NCBI GenBank assembly: GCA_018136815.1
Contig: CM030934.1
Span: 6,495,698-6,559,697 of the forward strand
Reading direction: 5' to 3'
Origin: Isochrysis galbana
Lineage: Eukaryota > Haptophyta > Isochrysidales > Isochrysidaceae
Length of the DNA: 64,000 bases
Shown here: positions 1-9,375 of the stretch, one piece after another
Position numbering within the stretch: position 1 is the stretch's first letter
Layout: each line of letters starts with the position of its first letter
Notes under the pieces: generated by a model
The model's database searches: none
What the model saw: only the letters and a program-made list of their open reading frames with translations
What the model was told of the DNA's origin: nothing
Made by a program: the position numbers and the translations under genes

Positions 1-19
1 CCCCCCTCCCTCCCCGTTA

Positions 20-290
20 GAACTTATAGCGTCGTATGACATCTTGTTAGCTAGCATTCCTAGCCACATACACCGGACGAGCCATGCGCCAACCGCCCAC
101 ACCCCCATCGCGGGGGAGGGGCTCCGTTGCCGTCGACGGGCTACGGTCCCACAGCACTAAGGTTATACTAACACAACAATAAACCTCTGATGCTCCCCCT
201 TTTCCCTCAAGCCACCCACCCCTCGGCCCTCGGTAGGGGTATGGAGCATAAAGACATAAAGAGGACCCCTCCATACTCTCCCTAGGGGCC
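20..290 (+). repeat. Dispersed repeat family D, copy 1
   Basis: This stretch matches 23020-23190 closely in the same orientation. Shared blocks include TTAGCTAGCAT, CCTAGCCACA, CACCGGACGAGCCA, GCGCCAACCGC, CCCATCGCGGG, and a CACAGCACTA block followed by an A-rich run ending AACCTC. A shorter copy covering only the first part lies at 50862-50906. No coding potential is evident. It is an interspersed repeat or a conserved non-coding piece of an unknown element; neither end shows an obvious terminal repeat. Confidence 0.7.
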
Positions 291-407
291 CCTCGGAACG
301 GGGCAGGGGGTGGGGGGGGGGGATAGCGCGGCCCCCAGGAGTAAAGAGGAGATCCAGAGTAGACTTACATCGAGTCAGCTGGCAGCGCGCGCCTCTCGTG
401 TGGACGG

Positions 408-480
408 GCCTGGTCGAGGGGCCGAGGCGGTCGAGAGGAGGAAGGGGGGAGGGGGAGGGGGCGAGGAGAATATTCGCCGC
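408..480 (+). promoter_or_regulatory. Purine-rich tract before the MOSC gene
   Basis: The plus strand is almost pure G and A just upstream of the start codon at 498. Similar coding-strand purine tracts precede the genes starting at 4299, 21242 and about 56090. A promoter or 5' UTR role is inferred from position only. Confidence 0.35.
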
Positions 481-497
481 GCTCTCTCGCAGTGCTC

Positions 498-1656
498 ATG
501 CCCGACGGCGAGGAGCTCGCTGAGCAGGCCGATGAGCGATGGAACCATGTTACAAGGCCAGGGTTGCCCAACGCCTCCGCGGCTCAGGTCGATGGCATCT
601 TCATTGCGCCCATCGCCTCTGCACCGATGGAGCGCCGGCGCGTCGCCACACTGGTTGCCGGCGAGGGCATTCTCGGGGACCGTTACGCGAAGAAAGCCGG
701 TACGTACGATGTCATCCGGGCTTCGTGCAAGAACCCGGGCGAACGCGAGCCTGGAAGGGGCCTCACATTGGTGAGTGCAGATGATGTGGAGAGGGCGCTG
801 AATGAGGCTGGTGTGGAGCCGTTACAGAGCATCGGGGATCTGCGGAGGAACATCGCGATCCGAGGCATTTCTGCAATCCAGCTTCTGAATGCAGTAGGTG
901 CGCACCTGTACAACGTTTCAAGACCTATCCGCTCCAGCAGCCGACTTACACAGTCACATAGCGCTTGATCCCATCCCCCTCTCCTTGGCAGGCTCGAAAA
1001 TCTCACTTGGTCCCGAGGTTGTCGTCTTTGCACACCGCCACTGCCCCCCGTGCATGTACAACGAGAAGCGCAATTGCCGTCCCGGGCTCATGGAAGCCGT
1101 CTGGATCGAAGCAGGCATCAACTGTGAAGTTCTCCGAGGCGGTACCTTGCGCGACGGCGACGAGGTCATGGTGCTTCCGGATAGTTTCACGCCCTACCAG
1201 ATTGATGGCGGTCTTCAATCGCCTGGATTTTTCACACGACCGTCAGAGCGTACCGCTGAGGAGGTGAATGAGCGCCTAGGCATGCAGGCATTGCACGAAA
1301 AGGCACTGGCAGTCGCCTCAAATTCCCGGTGATCAAGACCTTTTTCTTGCGCTCTACCCTTGCTTTAGGTTCGCGAAGGTCGCCTTGCGAAGCAACGCAT
1401 CTACGAAGAAGCCCTTCGACGAGGAGATTCTGAAGGTATTAGGCGTGCAGAAGCATCATTTACGGCTGTCGGGCTTGAGTTCTTCTCAAAAGCGGCGAAA
1501 GTTCCACCCATGGTAGACAAAACTCACAAGCCAGAGGCTCCAGCCGAGGAACCCAAGATGAATCTTACTCCTGCCTTCCTGATAGTATTTTCGCCTCTCT
1601 TCGTCATTCTCATGTTTCTCCAGGACTGGCAAGAATGGAGCAGGGCGGGCCGGTGA
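498..1656 (+). CDS. MOSC-domain protein with C-terminal membrane segment
   Basis: Three exons are proposed: 498-897, 992-1311 and 1369-1656. The first two join cleanly (donor GTGCGC, acceptor GGCAG, phase 1) to restore the MOSC core. Visible motifs are GILGDRY, then GDLRRNIAIRG (the RRN block), LLNAVG, the CPPC pair with its usual spacing, the VLRGG turn, and GDEVMVLP. MOSC domains (molybdenum cofactor sulfurase C-terminal, YiiM and mARC relatives) bind molybdenum cofactor through a conserved cysteine. Exon 3 is clearly coding in one frame (starting VREGRLAKQRIYEEALRRG) and ends in a hydrophobic helix (LTPAFLIVFSPLFVILMFL), so the product looks anchored by its C-terminus. The exon 2/3 junction uses a weak donor (GCA|GTCGCC); the stronger GTGATC nearby gives a frame that soon stops. 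A GTGAGT donor overlaps the final stop, so a further exon is possible. The true start may lie upstream. Confidence 0.7.
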
Positions 1657-2590
1657 GTACACGCCGTGAGCCTGAATGCGAGTCTTGCTCGCTGGTTCTA
1701 TCAAGTGCACACATCTACTATCGCACGATATCCCGACGGCTGGTGACGAGAGACAAGATAGCTACCACCATCAGCCGCAGTAGTTTAGCAATGCATCTCG
1801 TCCCCGAGCAAGCACGCTTACTCTGCTTCGCTATTACTGAGCATGAATGTTGCTCGCTTATGCATTTGCCGTGCGTACACGCCCACTGACATGCCGCCAT
1901 GTCCACCTTGCGGCTCTCACTCTTCTCTCCAGCCCACCTTGCAATGCTTGTTGGTTGTCATATGATCGCAAGTTGTTGCGTCAAAAGACGCAGTAGGAGA
2001 TTGAGCAATAGAACCCCCAGATTGAAGTCGCAGTAGATCGGGGAAGACAGGGCAAGAGGGAGGGAGGGGCCCCACGGAAACAAAGAGCCGAAGAGAGGGA
2101 TTGTGGGACGAGAGAGATGGGGAAGCGGAAGGCGAAAAAGTCGCAGAAGATTGAGGGCAGCAAAAGCTATACGGACACGGCTCCCCGGCTCCCCCGCCTA
2201 TATCTATCTCTATACATCTCCACCCCCCGCTTTGTTGTAGAAAAAAATCTGAAGATTCAGGCTACTACCGCTAGCTATAAAGACCTCGCACTCACGGTAC
2301 CGACTCACACCATCGCCTATACCCCAGAACACTCACTCCCTTTACACTACCCCCTTTATGCCTTTGTCGTTGGTATCGGGAGGGGGGGCCGCGTGCACTA
2401 CGCGACGGGCCAAGCGCAAGGGGCGGGCTGGGGCAGACATGTTGCTGGGTGTTCCTATGGCAAACAAACGTAAATCGCCTTCTGTTCTGCATCTTATCGT
2501 GTCCGTGGGGGGTCTCGGCCCCCGCCTTTTGGCTTTCCTTCGTCTGCCGCTGCCGCCGCTCTTTCGCGGTGTCTGCCTGACGCGCGGGGT
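1657..2590. other. Intergenic, no gene seen
   Basis: Only short frames without family features occur here. A 3' extension of the MOSC gene (up to about 1889) cannot be excluded, because the segment after an AAG acceptor near 1709 stays open for about 60 codons. No repeat or RNA gene was recognised. Confidence 0.5.
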
Positions 2591-2594
2591 GTCA

Positions 2595-2900
2595 TCCTGC
2601 AAACATATCGTAAACAGGCGTGAGTATTACCTTTTTGGGGGCCGGATCGTGTCGTTTTTTGTCGTTCTTTCTTCGTCATTCTCTTCGTTCTCCTCCGGGC
2701 GCGTGATGCCTGCGCGCGCCATGGCCCCCCTCTGGGGGGCCTCGAGGGCCAGCTGGAGCAGCTTTGGGGGCAGTGGAGGCTGGGGCAGTGGAGGCCTCTC
2801 ATGCCTCTCCCTCGCTCGCCTCGCTGGCCCTGGATGCCCTCCTGGCGGCTCTGGTGGTCTGTGGCTCAGTGGCGGTGGGAGGGTTAGTACGATCAGGGGC
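2595..2900 (+). repeat. Dispersed repeat family B, copy 1
   Basis: The core runs from a GCGCGCC ATGGCCCCC block through GGCCAGCTGGAGCAGC, GGGGGCAGTGGAGGCTGGGG, CTCGCTCGCCTCGCTGGCC and a glycine-rich tail. It matches 22140-22400 (same strand) and 60276-60490 (opposite strand). The long open frame across it (2358-3212) is rich in Gly, Ser and Arg and is best read as a by-product of G+C skew. The upstream piece with AAACAGGCGTGAGTATTACC resembles 22100-22130. Confidence 0.55.
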
Positions 2901-3199
2901 CAGTGCAGGCGAGTGCGCGCGGCGCGCGGCGCGCGCTCGGTGAGAGGCTTGGTCAGGAGTGATGTCAGCTCAGCCCCTGCCAGCAGGCAGGGGCTGAGGT
3001 TGGTTGTCGCAGGCCCACCCATGGGGTGTCTGCGCGAGGCCCAGGTCGTTTGCCTTCGTTTGGTGCACTACCTGAGGCCTGGTTCGGAGTATGGGGTCCG
3101 GGCAGGCCTTTTGAGTTTGTCGATATTGCCGTGTGTGTCTGTCCGTCTACGACACCGGCGCCCGCAAAGGGCTGATTTCGACGCGGTGCGCGGGGGCGG

Positions 3200-4060
3200 C
3201 GGGCGCGATTAGTGTGGCTGTGAGGGCGGCATGCCGCGATATGGTGCGTGATGCGGCATCTACTCGGTGAGCGGGCACAAGAACGGCCTCGTGGCGCCGC
3301 CGGTCGCGGGTCGAAGTTGGGCTCTCTATCCCTTGGCGATTTTAGCGTTGAGCGTCTTCATAGTTTTTGTGATAATTACGTACACGTTCAAGTCCATGAA
3401 ATCATAGAAGTATTGAGTATTGTATTGCGGTGCGTACAGATTCAGGCTGTATCGACCGTGTTTGCTGGTGATGACCATGGCTTCGTAATGCGCTGCGAGA
3501 GGCGCGCTTGAAGGCCATCGATAAAATTATACCGGAGGTGGCCCGTTGTATATTTCGTGCGCGGCCGTCAGAGGCCTGAAATTGAGTATTTTTCGAAAAT
3601 TTTGCCGGAGGACCCCGGATTTTTTTTGCTGATCTCTCATACCAGAACCTATAGGGAGCTTATTTAGGTCCTCGTTTGCCCATTACCGATGGTGCCCTTC
3701 GCAACCCCCCTAGTGAGTGACCGGGCTACCATGCATCATATCAAAAGGTGCCGCCCCAGCTACCAACAGCTAAACTAAATTCCTCGGCCTTGCCGCCTCG
3801 GCGCACGCCACTCACTGCGGTGAAGGCGGACCTCATACCCGGATGAACGGTGGGCGCGAACGCGCGGGGCCCGGCCAGGCGGCTTCTAAGGGCTAAGGGT
3901 CAAAGGCAAACAACTAAGTTTATACTTAGGTATCGTTCCGTCAATTATGGGACATCAATCAAATGGAGCCGTCAAATAATGTCCAAGCAAAACAAGAAAA
4001 CTGACGGGAGGACTCTTGTTTGGCTCCACACCAAGGATCAACTCAAACGACTCTATTTCT
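3200..4060. other. Non-coding, one short shared motif
   Basis: A short frame at 3248-3511 has no recognisable features. At 3905-3930 the minus strand carries CTAAGTATAAACTTAGTTG, the same sequence that ends family A at about 22617-22637. The region becomes purine-rich after 4065. Nothing else could be assigned. Confidence 0.4.
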
Positions 4061-4064
4061 AGAA

Positions 4065-4210
4065 TAGGGTAGAGAAAGCGAGAGGGGAAGGGGGAATAGG
4101 GGGACAGCGCGCGGGGCGGCAGCGAGGGCGAGCGCGCCAAAGGGGAGGGGGGAAGAAAAAAGGGTGGGTGGGTGGGTGGGTAGGTGGGGGAGGGGCTGCG
4201 GTATAGCGCG
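4065..4210 (+). promoter_or_regulatory. Purine tract with (GGGT)n G-quadruplex motif
   Basis: The plus strand is strongly purine-rich. At 4162-4200 it contains five GGGT repeats in a row followed by a G5 and a G4 run. By known sequence rules this is a high-propensity G-quadruplex motif. It lies about 100 bases before the start codon at 4299, on the coding strand. Confidence 0.55.
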
Positions 4211-4298
4211 TCTGGGCTGGATGGGGCGCGAGGACGGAGAAGGAGCGGCCTCGAGCGCGGGCCCGCGGCGGAGAGCCGCGCGGCCACGCAACCCCAGC

Positions 4299-5893
4299 AT
4301 GCGCCCACCTGGCTCACGCTGGCTCAACCGGCTCTTCTGCCTCGGCTGCCTTGCCTCGCTCCTGCCGCTTTATTACGAGTGCGCCTCCCCCCAGCCCATC
4401 GCCATTATACTCGGCACGCGCGCGGCGCTGTCGACGCGGCGCCATCAAGTGTCGCATACTGCGCCGACCAATCACTTGAGGGTCGCCCTTTGTGGCTGCT
4501 CGCAAGCTCTGTATAGCCCGGGTGACTAAGGCTCACTCTGCTCCTGGCTGTTCGTGCTGAAGCTTCCCCTTGCTCTGCCTCTACAGGTACCACTACACCC
4601 ACAACATCTCGCGTCCTCAGCTGCCCAAGGATGATCCATGGGTTCGTGTGATTGATGCGGCACCTCCAGAGCACGGTGATAGCGGTGGGGTGACAACGCC
4701 TTGGCGCCATCACCCTCGACACCGGATACAAGCGAGAGTGTCCTCGCAGGGCGCTGTCCTTGAGGAGCCTGAAGACGAGGAGGCAGATGGCGAATTCACC
4801 GGAATCATGGGCATCGATGTTGTTCAGAGGCGACATGAGAGTGCAGGCACACTCGGAGTTGCGTCTTCCCGAGCCTCAGCAAGGGTTGTGCTCCGGCCTT
4901 CGGTAGTGGCCGAGAGACCTCGAGATGATCCAATGCAGAGCTCGCCAAGCTCGGAAACTGCTGCGGCCAACGGGCGGCCTAATACCTCGGATGTGACTGC
5001 TAGTACCAATGACGGAAGTACAGCAGCGGCTGGCTCAGCTCCTCCACGTACAAATGCTAGCACACATGAATCAGTGGGTGATGAGGATGAGGTACGGTCT
5101 TTCTTGCGTGGCGTTGACGCCAAGGTAGAGAGACAACGGGCCCATTCGTTGCATAGGGCGGGTAACAGCACGTCGGTAGTAAAAGAAGAGGTGGCCAGCT
5201 CATCCAGCTCGTCTTCAACGTCGTCACAGTCCACAAGGGGCAGTCATCGCATGTGGCGGGTCATTCCGGGAGGGGTGCGTGATGTCGTTGAATCATTGCC
5301 GGAAGGTGGATCGCGGACATGGCATGCAGAGGGCACGCTACGGCCGCGCTTCGAGGCCTCCGAATTTGTTTCTGACTCTAGTGGCCTACTGGGTTTTCGT
5401 GCACGACGAGAGCTCAACGGCAACCTGACTAGTCTGACTCGCGTCTCACCCTGTCGGCTAGCGGTCTTTATCGCCAACGAGTTGCCACGAGAACCGCTTG
5501 CACGCCGGGCTTACGGTGTCAACCTTATGCGTGCATGGCTTAAGATGAGTAGAGCTTACGAGCTCACCTCACTGCTCCTGGTAAGCCCTGCCGTAGCAGA
5601 GGTTGTCGTGTCACCACGTTGCGGCGGAATTTTGCGCGATAGTAGCGCGCGGCAGCTAAGTGCGAAGGCCACCGAGATTCTACGGCTGCCTCCGCATGAG
5701 TCTAGTGAGACGGCAGGCCCAAAGGCCCAGGGTGCTGATGTTCAAGGCGCGGGAGTTCATGTCAATGCCACGAGTGCTGCACCAGAGCACCAGGCGTCGA
5801 AGGAATACGGATGGCAGGATCCTCGGTATTCCCGACTAGAGGAGTCCGCACTCAAAGCGAGCTTCTACATCTCCTTCATTTTGAGATCGCAAG
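4299..5893 (+). CDS. Unrecognised membrane-anchored or secreted protein
   Basis: Exon 1 (4299-4510) begins with a short basic stretch and a hydrophobic run (RLFCLGCLASLLPLYY), which fits a signal peptide or type II anchor. A donor GTATAG at 4511 and acceptor CTACAG at 4586 give a 76-nt intron and keep frame into exon 2 (from 4587). Exon 2 encodes about 430 residues. The first half is low-complexity and acidic/Ser-rich with a Ser run; the second half looks folded (blocks such as SPCRLAVFIANELPREPLA, YGVNLMRAWLKMSRAYELTS, YSRLEESALKASFYISFI). A donor-like CAAG|GTGTGC follows; reading through instead stops at 6027. I do not recognise the family. A Golgi or ER lumenal enzyme is possible but unsupported. 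The ORF at 6207-6664 may be its 3' exon. Confidence 0.5.
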
Positions 5894-6206
5894 GTGTGCC
5901 CCATTTGGCTCTGCCAAGAACACCACGAACCCACCCATGCCTTGCAATGCGGTGTTGGTCACACCAAGTATCCATTTGCCATGGCCGTGTGCAGCTGATC
6001 CCTAAATGCCACAGAGCGCACGCCTAGATGGCATGCTTTCAGGAAGATTCCACCCTCTTTCCGAGCCCTTGGGACCCATACGCCTTCTTCACCGCTTCTC
6101 AGTACTTGCCTCTTGCACCTCCGCCCTTCTATTGATTGTGCCTTGCCCCATTGCCAAGGGGCGCTTTCCATGCTTTCCATGCGCTTGCTCTCACTTGCCA
6201 TGATGC

Positions 6207-6664
6207 TGTTCATGCTCGGTTCGATGACGGCGACTCGTCGCGAGCAACAACGCCGTTGGATGGCGATGCATGGATACGCTTTGCACGGCTACGATGAAGT
6301 TGGAATGCCGCTACGCTATTATCATGGGGGGTATTACGGTGACTTGAATTACCATGGCGGTCGTGGGGGCAGCTCGGCAGCTGCTGCGCTTGAGGCGGAT
6401 GAGGAGGCATTCTGGGCCGAATTTGAGGCCGGGCGACGAGGTCAGCTAGGCCCAAGTAGCGGTTCGCGACATAGCTTACTACTGTCGGTACTTGCATTGG
6501 ACCAAATGCTTTCTCGCTTGCGAGACGACAATGAGTCTGAGGGAGAGGAGCAGAGCGATTCTGAGGGAGACGACGAGGTACAGGAAGAGAGATACAGCTT
6601 CTCTTATCCAGCGACGGGTACAGCAGGATCGCAGTCTCAGGCATCGCAATCACCGCGAGCATGA
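6207..6664 (+). CDS. Acidic low-complexity ORF, possible 3' exon
   Basis: The open frame starts with a hydrophobic methionine-rich stretch, then His/Tyr/Gly-rich sequence, an alanine run, and a serine/acidic tail (EGEEQSDSEGDDE), ending at a TGA at 6664. Composition and codon use look coding. I could not find an acceptor that joins it in frame to the exon ending near 5893. It may be the C-terminus of that gene through an unseen splice, or a separate short secreted protein beginning at the methionine cluster near 6180-6210. No family recognised. Confidence 0.35.
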
Positions 6665-7930
6665 TTCCCCGCGTGCATGATTCGAATTGCATCGGGAATT
6701 GATAAATCTAGTTTCTTCGGTCGTCGCTTGCAGCGGGCGGTTGGATGATCCGGATAACTTGTTTTAGGATACACGCAAACCCCCACCCAGTCGCCCCCTT
6801 CCGCCGGGAGGAGCTTCTGGATCCTTTAGGAGCTCGCACGCCGTGCCCCCGAGCCCTTTCGAATCGCCAAGCCACTCAACGCAGTCACCGGCCGGAGCGA
6901 TTCGAACTTGCCGCTGTCGAAATCGATGCAATTGCTTACTTCCAGCGGAGGGGAGGGGGAGTGTCCAGACCTCCTTGCCCCCTACAGTAAATGTCGTCAG
7001 CTGCCACAATCCATTGCTTTCCTTGTTGCTTCCTCTCCACCCTTGACCCTAAGATGAAAGAACCTTGTAATATTCTCGCCTCGCACGTGGCTTTGGACCT
7101 CTGTCGTATAGCCATACCTGTTCACCCTCTCACCTCCTCAACCTGCCTTGCGGTGAGCCCCCTCGTGCTATACTTAGGGGCTCGGGTTTTGTGGGGGGTG
7201 AGCGGAGTGTTCATGGCACGATTCGGGGGCTTCCCGTGGCAGGTGGCATGCTCCGATCCTCGAGGGGCCTGTTCCCACTTCCCTCCTGCGCCTGCGAACG
7301 ATCGGCTGTTCTTTGATTTCCTCCTCCGTGTGTTGTATAGCGGGGGTTCTGTCGCTGCTACGTGTTGCTTTCCATGCGTAGTCATGTCCTCGCGCGCTTT
7401 GCTTTGTTTGTGGGCGTTTCGGTGTAGCTGTTGTGCCTATAAAAAACCTTTTAATATTCTTACCGCACTCGCGGCGAATGGAACCACTACCTACTACACG
7501 TAGCGCACGTAGTACGCAGCATACGCTTTCAACACCCCCACTCCCCCGGCCCTTCTCCCCCCGCCATCAGGCGGCTCCCCCCGTACACTACTAGGGGGAT
7601 AGGGGTGAAGGGCTTAGATATGGATATGGTCCGGTGCCCCCCCCCCCCCCCCAGTGATCTTCCCCCCTTCCTGAACAGGAGAGCATCGCCAACCTCTTCT
7701 GACAGCTGGGCGTAGACCTCGTGGAAGAGAAGCCGCCCTGGGCAAGGGACTGAAGTGCGCGGCGCGATGTGAGCTAATTGCGGTCTGAAAGCGCGCAGCG
7801 TGTGTTCGCCATTGAGTTTCAAAAATTATGATTTGATGGAACGAGTATAACAAAAAAATGGAGGTTAGGATATGGTGCAAGCTGGCAAACTATAGATGGA
7901 GGATTAGCGTTTAAAACCCGTCACGAAACA
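6665..7930. other. Non-coding stretch with C16 run
   Basis: No gene is seen. A run of 16 C lies at 7637-7652. The frame 6991-7503 is cysteine/leucine-rich without motifs and is not called. The sequence just before 7950 may be the 5' untranslated part of the LINE that follows. Confidence 0.45.
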
Positions 7931-7949
7931 CCTAGGCATTCAGTGCATC

Positions 7950-9375
7950 TTCTCAGCACGGCAGCCTGCGAGGCTGCAAAGGCTGGCGGCCGGAGGTGGC
8001 GAAAGGCCTCCCCAGCCCGGCCCGCATCTGTGAATGCGAGGAAGAGGCGGCAAAGCGCCGCGCAAGGAACGAAGCGCAACGACTCAACCCCCGCCCGAAA
8101 TCGGCGCACGAGGCGCTGGGAAAGGGCCCCCCCAAACAATGTGCGCGCTTCACTCAGGGGCTGTGCCTCAGGAACAAACGCGGAGTCCGTTGCAACCTCT
8201 CGCACGATGTTCCGGGTGCGTGGATCGAAAACAAGTGTACGATTCGCTGCCACCTGCATCCTCACAAGAAGATCCCGGGCGTCTGCTTAAACGGCCCGGC
8301 GTGCCTCTTCCTCCATCCGGAGTACGTGTACGCAACCGCGGCTGCGGCCAATAAACTCACGGTAGCAAGAGCGATGCCCCGACGCCCAAGGCTCACATTT
8401 GATTCCACCCTTGGATACCCAGGTGAAGGACCCATTCGCGTCGCGACGTACAACATCAACGGCACCAAGGGCGGCAAATTAGCCGCCGTGCTATCACAAG
8501 CGCGTAAGGCGAAGGTGGACATCTTGCTCTTACAAGAGCTCCACGCATACGAGGACGGCTCGCACCTCCGGGCCCATAGGACAGCCGCCATGCTAGGATG
8601 GCTGTGGTTTGCCGCCCCAGGAGAGCTAGGGGACCCTGCTAGCGGAGTCGCAGTGGCGATCAGAGAAGCATCCGAACGGATAACCGCTAAGGAGGAGACC
8701 CTAGAAGTAATGCTAAAAGGGAGATGTGTATCAATAAAACTAAACATAGACGACATCCAATATCGTATAGCAACCGTATATCTAAGCGCGCAACCCGGTC
8801 CCCGCGGAAGGCAAATAGCCGAACTAGACAAAAAATTGGCCACCCTCGATACTACCCCAACCATAATCGGGGGTGACCTGAACTGCGTGGAGAACAGCAC
8901 GCACGACTCTCGAAGGATGGGCGACACGCCCTACTCCAACGCGCACGGCGAGAAATGGAAAGCGCTAGCTCGAAAACATAGACTCCAAGACGCGCACCAT
9001 ACGATGCGACTGGGGCCAAATATCGGCTACACGAGGATGGCCGCCACCATCCACACGAGGATTGATCGCATCTACCACAGTAAAAGCGCAGATGCCTTCC
9101 AATGGCAGCAGCACGGACCGTGCCCGGACCTATTCTCCGGCAAAGCCGCGTCAGACCACCTCCCCGTCCTCGCTCTTTTTGAAACGCCGGGCTACAGGCA
9201 GGGACGTAACTTCGACAAGCCAATCGACCCAAGCATAATACACGAGAAGGGAGCACTGAAGACGGTAGAATTACTACTGCAAACCGCCAGCCGGATGATC
9301 GGCGAGGGGAAAGGCATAGAAACCGTATGGGCCGCCACAAAGGACAACATAGCCACATTCCTAAGGGAGACTGAG
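7950..9375 (+). mobile_element. LINE fragment: CCCH fingers plus AP endonuclease
   Basis: A 479-codon frame (from 7996) encodes two Cys/His finger-like units (C-x7-C-x8-C-x3-H near 8140-8200, then a second C-x5-C-x3-H near 8285). An apurinic-endonuclease-type domain follows: TYNINGT, LLLQELH, GGDLNCVEN, RIDRIYHS and SDHLPVLALF are its catalytic and binding motifs in order. This is the 5' half of a non-LTR retrotransposon; GGDLNCV resembles Tx1/L1-type endonucleases. The reverse transcriptase is absent, because the frame runs into the polymerase fossil at about 9372. LINE copies are usually 5'-truncated, so keeping the 5' end and losing the 3' end suggests a later insertion or rearrangement. 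Confidence 0.9.

Noticed and set aside
2358-3212. 284-codon open frame (+)
   Set aside because: Gly/Ser/Arg-rich, lies across repeat family B, and no other family B copy preserves its frame; explained by base composition.
8852-9371. Minus-strand extension of the polymerase frame over the LINE
   Set aside because: Past the SLYPSA motif the sequence is the antisense of the LINE endonuclease, so it is not part of the polymerase.
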